Positions 33,343-47,908 are shown, counted from the stretch's first letter. The stretch: 64,000 bases of DNA from Microbacterium sp. YJN-G (GCF_015040615.1 NZ_CP060402.1:1550001-1614000); one strand, 5' to 3'. Program-made: numbers and translations. Notes: generated by a model from the letters alone, not told the origin.

Positions 33343-33363
33343 GTTCTCATCGTAGAACCGCAG

Positions 33364-33404
33364 CAGTCGCGTCGCCGGTGCGTGTCGCACCGACGACGCG
33401 ACTG
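33364..33404 (-). terminator. Hairpin after the DUF885 gene
   Basis: Inverted repeat CAGTCGCGTCG ... CGACGCGACTG with inner GGTGCG-TGT-CGCACC; one mismatch. It lies between the DUF885 stop and the MFS start, both minus strand. No U-tract. Confidence 0.6.
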
Positions 33405-33456
33405 AGCGGCCGAGGGCCGGAAACAGCCGGGAAACCGAATCAGCCGAGGAACTGAA

Positions 33457-35130
33457 TCAGCCGAGGAACACCGTGCGGAGGGTGTCGAGCCCGACGCCGC
33501 CGATGTCGAGGGCGCGCTTGTGGAACTCCTTGAACGAGAACGCCTCGCCCTCGCGCTCGCGCACGGCATCCCGCACCTGCTCCCAGATCCGCTGCCCGAC
33601 CTTGTACGACGGCGCCTGACCGGGCCAGCCCAGGTACCGGTTCACCTCGAACCGGCGGAACTCGTCGGACATGTTCACGTTGCGGCGCATCATCTCCAGC
33701 GCGTAGTCGTGGTCCCAGACGCCGGATCCATCCAGGCGCTGCTTGCCCAGGTGCACGCCGATGTCGAGCACCACGCGCAGCGCGCGCAGACGCTGGCCGT
33801 CGAGCATGCCGAGGCGGTCGGCGGGGTCGTCGAGGTAGCCGAGCTGCTCCATCAGCCGCTCGGCGTACAGCGCCCACCCCTCGGCGTGACCGGAGGTGCC
33901 GGCGAGCACACGGCGCCACGTGTTCAGCTCGGCCCGGTTGTACGTCGCCTGCGCGATCTGCAGGTGGTGGCCGGGAACGCCCTCGTGGTACACCGTGGTC
34001 AGCTCGCGCCAGGTGTCGAACTCGGTCACGCCCTCGGGCACCGACCACCACATCCGTCCCGGGCGGGAGAAGTCGTCCGTCGGGCCGGTGTAGTAGATCC
34101 CGCCCTCCTGGGTGGGGGCGATCATGCACTCCAGCGCGCGGATCTTCTCCGGGATGTCGAAGTGGGTCGCGCCGAGCTCGGCGATGGCACGGTCGCTGGT
34201 CTCCTGCATCCAGCGCTGCAGTTCGTCGGTGCCGTGCAGCTTGCGGGCCGGATCCGCCTCGAGGTGGGCGACGGCCTCTTCGACGCTCGCGCCTGGCAGG
34301 ATCTCGTTCGCGATAGCCTCCTGCTCCGCGATCATCCGGGCGAGCTCCTCGCGGCCCCAATCGTAGGTCTCGTCGAGGTCGATGGTCGCTCCGAGGAAGC
34401 GGCGCGAGTTCAGCGCGTACAGCTCGCGGCCCACGGCATCCTGTTCGGTGGCCGCCGGCGCGAGCTCATCGGTGAGGAACGTCCGCAGCTCGTCGTAGGC
34501 GACCCGTGCCGCACCGGAGCGGTCGGCGAGGTCCCGGGCGAGGGAAGCAGGCAGCTGGCCCTCCGCCGGGGCGGCGTTCGCCGCGAAGTCCGCGAAGAAT
34601 CCGTCGCCGGCGGTGTAGCGGGCGATCTGGACGGCGACCTCGTCGACTTGCCTGCGGGCGGGGACGACACCCTGCTGGATGCCCTCGCGCAGCGTGTCGA
34701 TGTAGCCCTTCAATGCGGCGGGCACCGCGGCGAGTCGCTCGGACACGACGGACCAGTCGTCGCTCGTCTCGGTCGGCATCAGGTCGAAGGCCTGACGGAA
34801 CTCCTGCGGAGCGGAGGCGATGACGTTGAGGTCGCGCAGCTGCCACTGCGCCTCGTGCAGCTCGATCTGCAGCCGCAGCTCGGCGGAGAGGTCGGTCTTG
34901 GTGACCTCGTCGATCGGGTCGGCGGCCTCGAGTGCGTCCAGCTCGGCCAGCGCGCTGCGCGCGGCCGAGACCGAGCGCTCGTGGCCCTCGGGGCTGACGT
35001 CGTCGAGCCGGCCGTTCGCCTCATTGCGTCCGATGTACGTGGCGAGCACGGGTGAGAGCTCAGCCAGGGTGTCGACCCATCGTTCGGCGACCTGGTCGAT
35101 CGCGGACGGGGTACGGGGTTCAGCAGTCAT
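33457..35130 (-). CDS. DUF885-family zinc metallopeptidase-like protein
   Basis: 557 aa, mostly helical, with the zinc motif YHEGVPGHHL (HExxGHH, residues 382-389) and a later ...GHAEGWALYAERL that supplies a further ligand. The family is related to M2/M3-like peptidases; no signal peptide, so probably cytoplasmic. Substrate unknown. The stop lies in a 17-bp imperfect tandem duplication (CCGAATCAGCCGAGG / CTGAATCAGCCGAGG), so the second copy carries the stop. Confidence 0.87.
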   Translation of the reverse strand: MTAEPRTPSAIDQVAERWVDTLAELSPVLATYIGRNEANGRLDDVSPEGHERSVSAARSALAELDALEAADPIDEVTKTDLSAELRLQIELHEAQWQLRDLNVIASAPQEFRQAFDLMPTETSDDWSVVSERLAAVPAALKGYIDTLREGIQQGVVPARRQVDEVAVQIARYTAGDGFFADFAANAAPAEGQLPASLARDLADRSGAARVAYDELRTFLTDELAPAATEQDAVGRELYALNSRRFLGATIDLDETYDWGREELARMIAEQEAIANEILPGASVEEAVAHLEADPARKLHGTDELQRWMQETSDRAIAELGATHFDIPEKIRALECMIAPTQEGGIYYTGPTDDFSRPGRMWWSVPEGVTEFDTWRELTTVYHEGVPGHHLQIAQATYNRAELNTWRRVLAGTSGHAEGWALYAERLMEQLGYLDDPADRLGMLDGQRLRALRVVLDIGVHLGKQRLDGSGVWDHDYALEMMRRNVNMSDEFRRFEVNRYLGWPGQAPSYKVGQRIWEQVRDAVREREGEAFSFKEFHKRALDIGGVGLDTLRTVFLG

Positions 35131-35214
35131 GCAGACGAGCCTAGCCCCGCGCCCCGGCCTGCCCCGGGAGCGGCGGGCGGACGCGGACCGAGCGTGCGGC
35201 CTCGTTGTACTGAC

Positions 35215-37848
35215 CTAGTGCGCGGCCTCGTTCCAGTCGCCGCCGCGGCCGACCTGCACGTCCAGCGGCACGGACAGATCCGCGGCACCGGCCATCCGCT
35301 CGCGGACGATCCGCTCCGCGGCGTCCCACTCACCCCCGGCCACCTCGACCACGAGCTCGTCGTGGATCTGCAGCAGCACCCGCGAGCGCATGCCGGCGTC
35401 ACGCAGGTCGGCGTGGATGCGGAACAGCGCGATCTTCATGATGTCGGCCGCGCTGCCCTGGATCGGTGCGTTGAGCGCTGCGCGCTCGGCATTCTCGCGC
35501 AGCACGCGGTTCGGGCTGCTGAGATCGGGGAACGGCCGGCGGCGGCCGAAGATGGTCTCGGTATAACCGTCTTCCTTCGCCCGCAGCACCGATGCGCGCA
35601 GGTAGTCGCGCACGGCGCCGAATCGCGCGAAGTACTCCATCATCAGCTGCTTGGCCTCGGACTGCTCGATGCGCAGCTGCTTGGACAGTCCGAAGGCGCT
35701 CAGCCCGTAGACGAGGCCGTACGACATGGCCTTGACCTTGGTGCGCATCGCCGGGGTCACGTCCTCGGGCTGCACCCCGAAGACCCGGGCGCCGACGAAG
35801 CGGTGCAGGTCCTCACCGGAGTTGAACGCCTCGATGAGGCCCGCATCGCCGGACAGGTGCGCCATGATGCGCATCTCGATCTGCGAGTAGTCGGCGGTGA
35901 GCAGGGTCTCGTAGCCCTCCCCCACCTGGAACGCGCTGCGGATGCGACGCGACTCCTCGGTGCGCACCGGGATGTTCTGCAGGTTCGGGTCGGTGCTCGA
36001 GAGCCGGCCGGTCTGGCTGCCGGTCTGCACGTAGGTGGTGTGCACGCGGGCGTCAGCGGCGATCGCGGTGTCGAGCGACTCGATGATCTGGCGCAGCTTG
36101 GTCGCCTCACGGTGCTGCAGCAGCAGGGCGAGGAAAGGATGCGGGTGGGTCTCCTGCAGATCGGCCAGCACCGCGGCATCCGTCGAGTAGCCGGTCTTGG
36201 TCTTGCGCGTCTTCGGCAGCTGCAGATCTTCGAACAGCACCTCCTGAAGCTGCTTGGGCGAGCCGAGGTTGAACTCCCGCCCGACCAGGGCGAACGCCTC
36301 GGCCGCGAGAACCTCGGAACGGGCCAGCAGCTCACCGGAGAAGCCCGAGAGCACCTCGTGCGAGACCGCGACGCCCGCGACCTCCATGTCGGCGAGGGCG
36401 ATCAGGGTGGGCAGCTCGATGTCGACGAGCACGGATGCGACCGACTCGGGCATCGCCTCGCGGATGGCATCCGCGGTCCGCAGTGTGAACCACGCCTCCT
36501 GCGACGGCGTGGCGCCGTCGGTCTCGGGCACGAGCTGCGTCGGGTCCGCCTCGGGCAGCTTCTCGTCCAGGTATCGGCCGACCAGGTGACCGAGGGTCTT
36601 GTCGGGGAAGCTCGGACGCATCAGCCAGCCGGCCAGCAGCGTGTCGTAGGCGAGCCCGCCCAGGCGGATGCCGTCGGCCAGCAGTGCCTTCAGCTGCGGC
36701 TTGGCGTCGTTGAGCACCTTCGGTGCATCGGATTCGAGCCACTCCCGCAGTGCTGCCGCCGCCTCGTCGTCCCAGGCGCCCTCGCGCAGATCCGCGGCGT
36801 CGGCGAACCCGACGCGGGAGATCGCCCCGCCGGCGGTGACCAGGCTCACCGCGACCTCGCCGGAACGGGTGCGCAGCCACTCGGCCATGTCGCTCGCCGA
36901 GGACTCCACCGGGGTGGGGATCTCGACGGTGGGCGCGTCGTGCGTGGGCTCATCACCCGCTCCGACGGCCTCGAAGACGCGCGGCAGCAGGGTGCGGAAC
37001 TCCAGCCGCGCGAAGATGTCGCGCACGGCCTGCGCGTCGATGGGGGCGACCGCGAGGTCGTCGGGCCCGACGGGCAGCTCGACGTCGTTCAGGAGCCGGT
37101 TCAGCTTGCGGTTGCGGCGCACGTCGTCGATGTGGTCGCGCAGGTTTCCGCCGACGACGCCCTTGATCTCGCCGGAGCGTTCGAGCAGCTCGTCGAGGCT
37201 GCCGAACTGCGTCAGCCACTTCACGGCGGTCTTCTCCCCCACCTTGGGCACACCCGGGAGATTGTCGCTGGTCTCGCCGACGAGGGCCGCGATGTCGGGG
37301 TACTGCTCGGGGCGCACCCCGTAGCGCTCCTGCACGGCGACCGGGTCGTAGCGCTTGAGCTGCGAGACGCCCTGCACCGACGGGTACAGCAGGGTGACCT
37401 CGTCGTTGACGAGCTGGATCGTGTCGCGGTCGCCGGAGACGACGAGGACGTCGTAGCCCTTCTCGGAGCCCTGCTTCGCCAGCGTCGCCAGGATGTCGTC
37501 GGCCTCGATGCCCTCCTGAGTGAGGACGCGGATCGACATCGCGGCCAAGCAGTCCTGCAGCAGCGGGATCTGCCCGCGGAACTCCTGCGGCGTCTCGGAG
37601 CGGGTCGCCTTGTACTCGGGGTACTCATCGGTGCGGAAGGAGTGCCGCGAGGTGTCGAAGGCGATGGCCATGTGGGTCGGCTTCTCGGCCTTGATGAGGT
37701 TCACCAGCATCGACAGGAAGCCGTAGATGGCGTTCGTGTGCTGGTTGTCCCTGGTCGTGAAGTTCTCGACCGGAAGGGCGAAGAACGCCCGGTACGCGAG
37801 CGAGTGGCCGTCGACGACCATGAGGGTAGGCTTTGCGGAGTCCGTCAC
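35215..37848 (-). CDS. polA: DNA polymerase I
   Basis: 877 aa. 5'-3' exonuclease domain (residues 1 to about 300, starting MVVDGHSLAYRAFFALP), a 3'-5' exonuclease-like domain lacking clear DEDD residues (about 310-480), and a family A polymerase domain. Polymerase motif A is DYSQIEMRIMAHLSGD, motif B KAMSYGLVYGLSAFGLS, and motif C QIHDELVVEV. The proofreading site appears degenerate, as in many actinobacterial Pol I enzymes. Acts in Okazaki fragment and excision repair. The antisense 1,039-codon open frame on the + strand is a codon-bias artefact. Confidence 0.96.
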   Translation of the reverse strand: MTDSAKPTLMVVDGHSLAYRAFFALPVENFTTRDNQHTNAIYGFLSMLVNLIKAEKPTHMAIAFDTSRHSFRTDEYPEYKATRSETPQEFRGQIPLLQDCLAAMSIRVLTQEGIEADDILATLAKQGSEKGYDVLVVSGDRDTIQLVNDEVTLLYPSVQGVSQLKRYDPVAVQERYGVRPEQYPDIAALVGETSDNLPGVPKVGEKTAVKWLTQFGSLDELLERSGEIKGVVGGNLRDHIDDVRRNRKLNRLLNDVELPVGPDDLAVAPIDAQAVRDIFARLEFRTLLPRVFEAVGAGDEPTHDAPTVEIPTPVESSASDMAEWLRTRSGEVAVSLVTAGGAISRVGFADAADLREGAWDDEAAAALREWLESDAPKVLNDAKPQLKALLADGIRLGGLAYDTLLAGWLMRPSFPDKTLGHLVGRYLDEKLPEADPTQLVPETDGATPSQEAWFTLRTADAIREAMPESVASVLVDIELPTLIALADMEVAGVAVSHEVLSGFSGELLARSEVLAAEAFALVGREFNLGSPKQLQEVLFEDLQLPKTRKTKTGYSTDAAVLADLQETHPHPFLALLLQHREATKLRQIIESLDTAIAADARVHTTYVQTGSQTGRLSSTDPNLQNIPVRTEESRRIRSAFQVGEGYETLLTADYSQIEMRIMAHLSGDAGLIEAFNSGEDLHRFVGARVFGVQPEDVTPAMRTKVKAMSYGLVYGLSAFGLSKQLRIEQSEAKQLMMEYFARFGAVRDYLRASVLRAKEDGYTETIFGRRRPFPDLSSPNRVLRENAERAALNAPIQGSAADIMKIALFRIHADLRDAGMRSRVLLQIHDELVVEVAGGEWDAAERIVRERMAGAADLSVPLDVQVGRGGDWNEAAH

Positions 37849-37893
37849 TCTGCAAGCCTAACGAGAGCGACGGACACTCACCGAGGAGGATGC

Positions 37894-38313
37894 GTGGGAC
37901 AGACCCGGACGAGCGGCCTGGAGTGGGCGACGGCGCGCGGCATGGGCGCGCTCGCGGAGAAGATGGGGATCGAGTTCACCGAGTTCTCCGTCGAGCGCAG
38001 CGTCGCCACGATGCCGGTCGAGGGCAACACGCAGCCGGTCGGGCTGCTGCACGGCGGGGCCTACGTCGTGCTCGGCGAATCGCTCGGCTCGATGTCGGCG
38101 AACCTCCACGCGGGTCCGGGACGGCTGGCCGTCGGCGTCGACATCAACGCCACCCACACGCGTGCCGCGACCTCGGGGATCGTGACCGGAGTGTGCACTC
38201 CGATCCATCTGGGCCGCAGCGTCACCGTGCACGAGATCGTCGTCACCGACGATCAGGGCCGGCGCTGCTCGACGATCCGCATCACGAACATGATCAAGGA
38301 CGTGCCCGCCTGA
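37894..38313 (+). CDS. PaaI-family hotdog-fold thioesterase
   Basis: 139 aa. Hotdog motif VGLLHGGAYVVLGESLGSMSA contains the family's HGG and the downstream acidic residue (Glu). The end, VTDDQGRRCSTIRITNMI, is the usual terminal strand pair. Likely hydrolyses acyl-CoA, for example 1,4-dihydroxy-2-naphthoyl-CoA in menaquinone synthesis, by family analogy. GTG start with GAGGAGG 5 bases upstream. The larger open frame that includes it runs antisense through polA and is not a gene. Confidence 0.87.
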   Translation: MGQTRTSGLEWATARGMGALAEKMGIEFTEFSVERSVATMPVEGNTQPVGLLHGGAYVVLGESLGSMSANLHAGPGRLAVGVDINATHTRAATSGIVTGVCTPIHLGRSVTVHEIVVTDDQGRRCSTIRITNMIKDVPA

Positions 38314-38332
38314 GCGGGACACGTCCTTGATC
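38292..38332. terminator. Bidirectional hairpin terminator
   Basis: GATCAAGGACGTG-CCCGC / GCGGG-A-CACGTCCTTGATC, loop CTGA, between the convergent thioesterase and pdtaR genes. The stop codon of the thioesterase lies in the stem/loop. Confidence 0.75.
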
Positions 38333-38347
38333 GATCGGCTCGGGCCG

Positions 38348-38977
38348 TCAGGACTTCTTGGGAGCCAGCTGCTCGATGATCGCCTTGGCGACATCCTGCA
38401 TGGTCAGTCGGCGGTCCATCGACGCCTTCTGGATCCAGCGGAACGCCTCGGGCTCGGACAGGCCCATCTTCTCGTTCAGCAGGCCCTTGGCACGGTCGAC
38501 GAGCTTGCGGGTCTCGAAGCGCTCGACCATGTCGGCGACCTCGGCCTCAAGCGTGATGATCTGCTCGTGGCGGGCCAGGGCGATCTCGATCGCGGGGAGC
38601 AGGTCGTTGGGCGTGAACGGCTTGACGACGTACGCCAGGGCGCCGGCCTCGCTGGCGCGCTCGACGAGCTCCTTCTGGCTGAACGCGGTCAGCAGAACCA
38701 CCGGAGCGATGTTCGCCTTGTGCAGTCGCTCGGCGGCACTGATGCCGTCCAGCTGCGGCATCTTCACGTCCATGACCACCAGGTCGGGACGCAGCTCGGT
38801 GGCCAGCTGCACCGCCGTCTCGCCGTCGCCGGCCTCGCCGACGACGTCGAAGCCGTTGTCGCGGAGGATCTCGACGATGTCGAGTCGGATCAGCGATTCG
38901 TCCTCGGCGACGACGACGCGTCGCGGTGCGGATGCCGTGGGCTGCTCAGCCGGTTCTGCCTGCTCTTGCTCGGTCAC
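38348..38977 (-). CDS. pdtaR: ANTAR-domain response regulator (PdtaR-like)
   Basis: 209 aa. REC domain with phospho-acceptor Asp70 in VVMDVKMPQ and acidic pocket AEDES; a coiled-coil linker; and a C-terminal ANTAR RNA-binding domain (RKLVDRAKGLLNEKMGLSEP and DRRLTMQDVAKAI). In mycobacteria the homologue PdtaR is controlled by kinase PdtaS and acts on RNA; that is family knowledge. No kinase gene is adjacent. Only the REC/ANTAR content is directly visible. Confidence 0.92.
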   Translation of the reverse strand: MTEQEQAEPAEQPTASAPRRVVVAEDESLIRLDIVEILRDNGFDVVGEAGDGETAVQLATELRPDLVVMDVKMPQLDGISAAERLHKANIAPVVLLTAFSQKELVERASEAGALAYVVKPFTPNDLLPAIEIALARHEQIITLEAEVADMVERFETRKLVDRAKGLLNEKMGLSEPEAFRWIQKASMDRRLTMQDVAKAIIEQLAPKKS

Positions 38978-39078
38978 GCAACCAGTCTAGACGAGAGCGG
39001 CGCGCGACCCTGTGCAGGAACCCGCCGAACGCGCCGGACGGGGCGCGCTCCTGCGCTAAAGTCGTAGACGCACTACGC

Positions 39079-39161
39079 GCCGGCGTGGCGGAATGGCAGA
39101 CGCGGAGCACTCAAAATGCTTTGTCCGTGAGGACGTGTGGGTTCGAGTCCCACCGCCGGCA
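39079..39161 (+). tRNA. tRNA-Leu (anticodon CAA)
   Basis: 83 nt. Acceptor stem GCCGGCG pairs with CGCCGGC. The anticodon loop CTCAAAA gives CAA, and a long variable arm (GTCCGTGAGGAC) makes it class II, as expected for tRNA-Leu. The T-arm carries GGTTCGAGTCC. Discriminator base A; the following bases are CCG, so CCA is not encoded. Called by hand. Confidence 0.93.
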
Positions 39162-39282
39162 CCGTCTCTCGGCATCCCTCCGCGGTGCTACCGAGGTTTC
39201 CCTCCCCAGTGTGATGTCCCCGCGCCGTGGCATCCGTAACGTGCTCCTCGACCGATTGGCAGCACCGAGGAGAGCGACTGCG

Positions 39283-40185
39283 ATGAACATTCCCCAGATC
39301 ATGAAGCCGGCCCGGACCACGAAGCCGGGCCATACGCTGAAGCGGGGCCGGCCCATGAAGCCGGCCCAGACCCGCCTGGCAGGCCGGCCCCGAGCGCGAG
39401 CGGCCGTCCTGGTCGCCGGGTTCGCGATCGTGATGCTCGCGGCGAACTCGACCGCCGCGTCGCTCGAGAACCCGTTCGCGGCGCTGCTGATCGGACCGCT
39501 GCTGGCCGTGCTCGTGCTGTGGCTGTACCGTTTCGCGGTGCGGCGCCTCGAACACCGCGAGGTGGGAGAACTGGCTCCCCGCGGCGCGGCGCGCATGACG
39601 CTTGCCGGCTTCGGCGGCGGTCTGCTGCTGGCCGCCATCACCATCGCGGTGCTCGCGGCGTTCGGCGGCTATGAGATCACGGGCTGGGGATCGCTCAGTG
39701 GCGCGCTGAGCGTGATCGGGATGATGTGCACGATCGCCGTCGCGGAGGAGGTGCTGTTCCGCGGGGTGATCTTCCGGCTCGTGCAGGGGCGATGGGGCAG
39801 CTGGATGGCACTGGGCGTGTCGGCGGTGCTCTTCGGACTCGTGCACCTGGTGAACCCCGGTGCGACGGTCTGGGGCGCGATCGCCATCGCGATCGAGGCC
39901 GGACTCATGCTCGGCGCCGCCTACGCGGTGACCGGCAGCCTGTGGCTGCCGATCGGCCTGCACCTGGGCTGGAACATCGCCCTGGTCGGGATCTTCGGCA
40001 CGGTCAGCTCGGGCAGCGAGGCGAGCGGCGCGCTTGTGAACGCGAGCACGTCGGGGCCCGCCTGGCTGAGCGGCGGATCCTTCGGGCCCGAGGCCAGCAT
40101 CGTCGCCGTGATCGTGTGCTCGATCGCCACCGCAGCACTCCTGGTCATCGCCCGCCGCCGCGGACGCCTCGTCGGCTGCCCCTGA
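39283..40185 (+). CDS. CPBP-family intramembrane metalloprotease
   Basis: 300 aa, about eight membrane helices. CPBP/Abi motifs: EEVLFRG (Glu-Glu, Arg), FGLVHL and HLGWN. Family members cleave membrane substrates or, in some bacteria, give bacteriocin self-immunity. The hydrophilic N-terminus (residues 1-35) consists of imperfect hexamers of the form xKPxxT (MKPART, TKPGHT, MKPAQT), an unusual low-complexity leader. Start ATG 39283 with GAGGAGAG upstream. Confidence 0.88.
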   Translation: MNIPQIMKPARTTKPGHTLKRGRPMKPAQTRLAGRPRARAAVLVAGFAIVMLAANSTAASLENPFAALLIGPLLAVLVLWLYRFAVRRLEHREVGELAPRGAARMTLAGFGGGLLLAAITIAVLAAFGGYEITGWGSLSGALSVIGMMCTIAVAEEVLFRGVIFRLVQGRWGSWMALGVSAVLFGLVHLVNPGATVWGAIAIAIEAGLMLGAAYAVTGSLWLPIGLHLGWNIALVGIFGTVSSGSEASGALVNASTSGPAWLSGGSFGPEASIVAVIVCSIATAALLVIARRRGRLVGCP

Positions 40186-40213
40186 GCGGAACAGCGACAC
40201 GCGGCCGCGACAG

Positions 40214-40257
40214 ACGCGAAGAGAGGGCGAAGCCGAAGCTTCGCCCTCTCTTCGCGT
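40214..40257. terminator. Bidirectional hairpin terminator, 20-bp perfect arms
   Basis: Two perfect 20-base arms, ACGCGAAGAGAGGGCGAAGC and its complement, loop CGAA, between the convergent CPBP and pyk genes. No U-tract. Confidence 0.85.
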
Positions 40258-40260
40258 GAG

Positions 40261-41709
40261 TCAGACGCCGGACTTGTAGACCGGTGCCGCCCCGCCCACG
40301 GCATCCCCGACCTTGTGGACGCGGATGTCGTTGGTGGAGCCGATGATCCCGGGAGGAGATCCGGAGATGACGACGACGCGGTCGCCCTCCTGCGCCAGGC
40401 CGGCGCTGAGAAGGTAGTCGTCCACCTGGTGGAACATCGCGTCGGTGTGCTGCACCATGTCGACCAGCGTCGACTGGATGCCCCAGGTCAGCGCCATGCG
40501 GCGGCGAATCCCGGGCAGCGGCGTGAACGCCAGCATCGGGATGCGCGAACGCAGCCGCGAGAGCCGGCGGGCGGAGTCACCGGACTGCGTGAACACGCAG
40601 AGGAACTTCGCCTCGACGAACTCGGCCACCTCGAGCGCGGCGAGCGTGATCGCCCCGCCCTGCGTGCGCGGCTTGGTGGTCAGCGGGTCGATCCGCTCCA
40701 GGCCGTGCTCCTCGGTCGACTCGATGATGCGCGCCATCGTCTCGACGACCACGATCGGGTACTCCCCCACGCTGGTCTCGCCCGAGAGCATCACCGCGTC
40801 GGCGCCGTCGAGCACCGCGTTGGCGACGTCCGAGGTCTCGGCGCGGGTCGGGACGGGGCTGGAGATCATCGACTCGAGCATCTGCGTGGCGACGATGACG
40901 GGCTTGGCGTTGCGGCGGGCAAGCTCGACGGCACGCTTCTGCACGATCGGCACGGCCTCGAGCGGCAGCTCGACGCCCAGGTCACCGCGGGCGACCATGA
41001 TGCCGTCGAACGCGTCGACGATCTCCTCGAGGGCGTCGACGGCCTGCGGCTTCTCGATCTTCGCGATGACGGGGATGCGAACCCCCTCCTCGGTCATGAT
41101 CTCGTGCACGCGGTCGACGTCGCTCGCGTTGCGCACGAACGACAGCGCGATGATGTCGGCGCCGGTGCGCAGACCCCAGCGCAGGTCGTCCTCGTCCTTC
41201 TCGCTCAGCGCGGGGACGTTGACGGCGACACCGGGCAGGTTGATGCCCTTGTTGTTCGAGACCGCTCCGGCCACGATGACGCGCGTGGTCACGACGGTGC
41301 CGTCGGTGTCGACGACCTCCACGCGCACCTTGCCGTCGTCGATCAGCAGGAAGTCACCGGGCTTGACGTCCTGGGGCAGGCCCTTGAACGTGGTGCCGCA
41401 GATCTCGCGGTTGCCGATGATGTCCTCGGTGGTGATCTTGAAGATGTCACCGACGGCCAGCTCGTACGGGCCGTCCTCGAAGCGACCCAGGCGGATCTTC
41501 GGACCCTGCAGGTCGACGAGCACTGCCACGGCACGGCCGGCATCCTCGGCGGCGCGGCGCACGTTGGCGTAGTTCGCCTCGTGCACCGAGTAGTCGCCGT
41601 GGCTCAGGTTGAGCCGGGCGACGTCGACACCGGCCTCGATCAGAGCACGGACCGTTTCATAGGTCGAGGTTGCAGGCCCGAGCGTGGCCACGATTTTCGC
41701 GCGTCTCAA
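40261..41709 (-). CDS. pyk: Pyruvate kinase
   Basis: 482 aa. N-terminal RRAKIVATLGPAT; catalytic lysine region VPVIAKIEKPQA; MVARGDLGVELP; and the C-terminal domain. Converts PEP and ADP to pyruvate and ATP, the last glycolytic step. Full-length, no disruption. It is the last gene of the minus-strand run gltB-gltD-pyk, 56 bp after gltD; that gap has no clear promoter but could hold one. Confidence 0.96.
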   Translation of the reverse strand: MRRAKIVATLGPATSTYETVRALIEAGVDVARLNLSHGDYSVHEANYANVRRAAEDAGRAVAVLVDLQGPKIRLGRFEDGPYELAVGDIFKITTEDIIGNREICGTTFKGLPQDVKPGDFLLIDDGKVRVEVVDTDGTVVTTRVIVAGAVSNNKGINLPGVAVNVPALSEKDEDDLRWGLRTGADIIALSFVRNASDVDRVHEIMTEEGVRIPVIAKIEKPQAVDALEEIVDAFDGIMVARGDLGVELPLEAVPIVQKRAVELARRNAKPVIVATQMLESMISSPVPTRAETSDVANAVLDGADAVMLSGETSVGEYPIVVVETMARIIESTEEHGLERIDPLTTKPRTQGGAITLAALEVAEFVEAKFLCVFTQSGDSARRLSRLRSRIPMLAFTPLPGIRRRMALTWGIQSTLVDMVQHTDAMFHQVDDYLLSAGLAQEGDRVVVISGSPPGIIGSTNDIRVHKVGDAVGGAAPVYKSGV

Positions 41710-41765
41710 CGGCTTCTCCAGGGTAGGAAGGGAAAGGGGGATCTGGCGACGCTGCCGCGCTCAGC

Positions 41766-43224
41766 CTACGCGGGCTGAACGTTCAGCGCGACATCCGTTG
41801 CGGCGACCGGTGCGGGAAGCACCGTTGACCCCATCAGGTCACGGTCGATGGCGGATGCCGCCGCGCGGCCCTCTGCGATGGCCCACACGATCAGCGACTG
41901 CCCGCGGCCGGCGTCGCCGGCCACGTACACGCCATTCTCCGACGACACGTAGCGTGCATCGCGCTGGAACACGCCACGTTCGGTCACGGCAGGCACGTCG
42001 CGGTCGCCGAGCACCTCGGCTTCGGGGCCGGTGAAGCCCATGGCGATGAGCACGAGGTCGGCGGGGATCTCGCGTTCGGTGCCGCTGCGCGGCACCCGGC
42101 GTCCGTCCACGAACTCGGTCTCGGCCACCCGCACGGCGCGCACGGCCCCGGCCTCGTCCGAGAGGAACTCCACGGTCGACGCCAGGTAGGTGCGCTCCCC
42201 GCCCTCCTCGTGTGCGGACTGCACCTCGAACAGGGTGGGCATCGTGGGCCACGGCTGGTGCTCGGGGCGCTCGCTGGCGGGCTGACGCCCGATGGCCAGG
42301 TTGGTGACGCTCAGCGCGCCCTGGCGGTGCGCGGTGCCGATGCAGTCGGCGCCGGTGTCACCGCCGCCGATGACCACCACGTGCTTGCCCTTGGCGCTGA
42401 TCTGGTTCGGCACGGCATCGCCCGCGACCGCACGGTTCGACTCGACGAGGTACTCCATCGCGAAATGCACGCCGGGCAGGTCTCGGCCCGGGATCGGCAG
42501 ATCACGCGGCACCGTCGATCCGGTCGCGATCAGCACGGCGTCGTAGCGGGCGCGCAGGTCGCTCCACGAGATCTGCCTGCCGATCTCGACCCCGGCACGG
42601 AACCGGGTGCCCTCCTCCTGCATCTGACGCAGGCGGGCATCGAGGTGGCGCTTCTCCATCTTGAAGTCCGGGATGCCGTAGCGCAGCAGCCCGCCGATGC
42701 GGTCATCGCGCTCGTACACGACCACGGTGTGGCCGGCTCGGGTGAGCTGCTGTGCGGCGGCGAGACCCGCGGGTCCCGAGCCGATCACGGCGACGGTCTT
42801 GCCGGTCAGGCGCTGCGGCGGGCGGGGCTCCACCCAGCCGTGCGCCATGGCCTCGTCGATGATCGACACCTCGATCTGCTTGATGGTCACCGCGGGCTGG
42901 TTGATGCCCAGCACGCAGGCGCTCTCGCAGGGGGCCGGGCACAGCCGACCGGTGAACTCCGGGAAGTTGTTCGTGGAGTGCAGCCGGTCGATCGCCGCGC
43001 GGCCCTCGTCGCGCCAGGTGAGGTCGTTCCACTCCGGGATGAGGTTGCCCAGCGGGCAACCGGAGTGGCAGAACGGCACACCGCAGTCCATGCATCGTCC
43101 GGCCTGCCGGCGCAGCACGGCACGGTCGCCTGGTTCGTAGACCTCTTTCCAGTCCATGATGCGCACCGGCACCGGGCGGCGGGCCGGCAGCTCACGCTGT
43201 GTGGTCTTCAGAAAGCCTTTGGGG

Positions 43225-43232
<8 letters not shown>
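41766..43232 (-). CDS. gltD: Glutamate synthase small subunit
   Basis: 488 aa. N-terminal double Fe-S cysteine clusters ([17 protein letters not shown] and CPAPCESAC) followed by an FAD domain ([15 protein letters not shown]) and an NADPH domain ([13 protein letters not shown]). Passes electrons from NADPH to GltB for glutamate formation. The start overlaps the gltB 3' end by 8 bp. Complete GOGAT with the large subunit upstream. Confidence 0.96.
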
Positions 43233-47799
<4,567 letters not shown>

Positions 47800-47857
47800 C
47801 AGTCACCGTCCTCAGTGTTGTAGGTGAAACCGGGGACAGCGTTGGCCCGCTCGTTCA

Positions 47858-47873
47858 GTGTGAAGGATCACAC
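47858..47873. promoter_or_regulatory. Palindrome upstream of gltB
   Basis: GTGTGA-AGGA-TCACAC, perfect 6-bp arms, in the 109-bp gap between the lgt stop and the gltB start. Could be a regulator operator for glutamate synthase; no match to a named consensus is claimed. Confidence 0.4.
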
Positions 47874-47908
47874 GCCGCGAGATGGACGTCTCGGGTGACG
47901 TGCTCGCG

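Noticed and set aside
35194..38313. 1,039-codon open frame on the + strand across polA
   Set aside because: It is antisense to polA and open because of high-GC codon bias; only its last 139 codons, from the GTG at 37894, match a real protein family (PaaI thioesterase).
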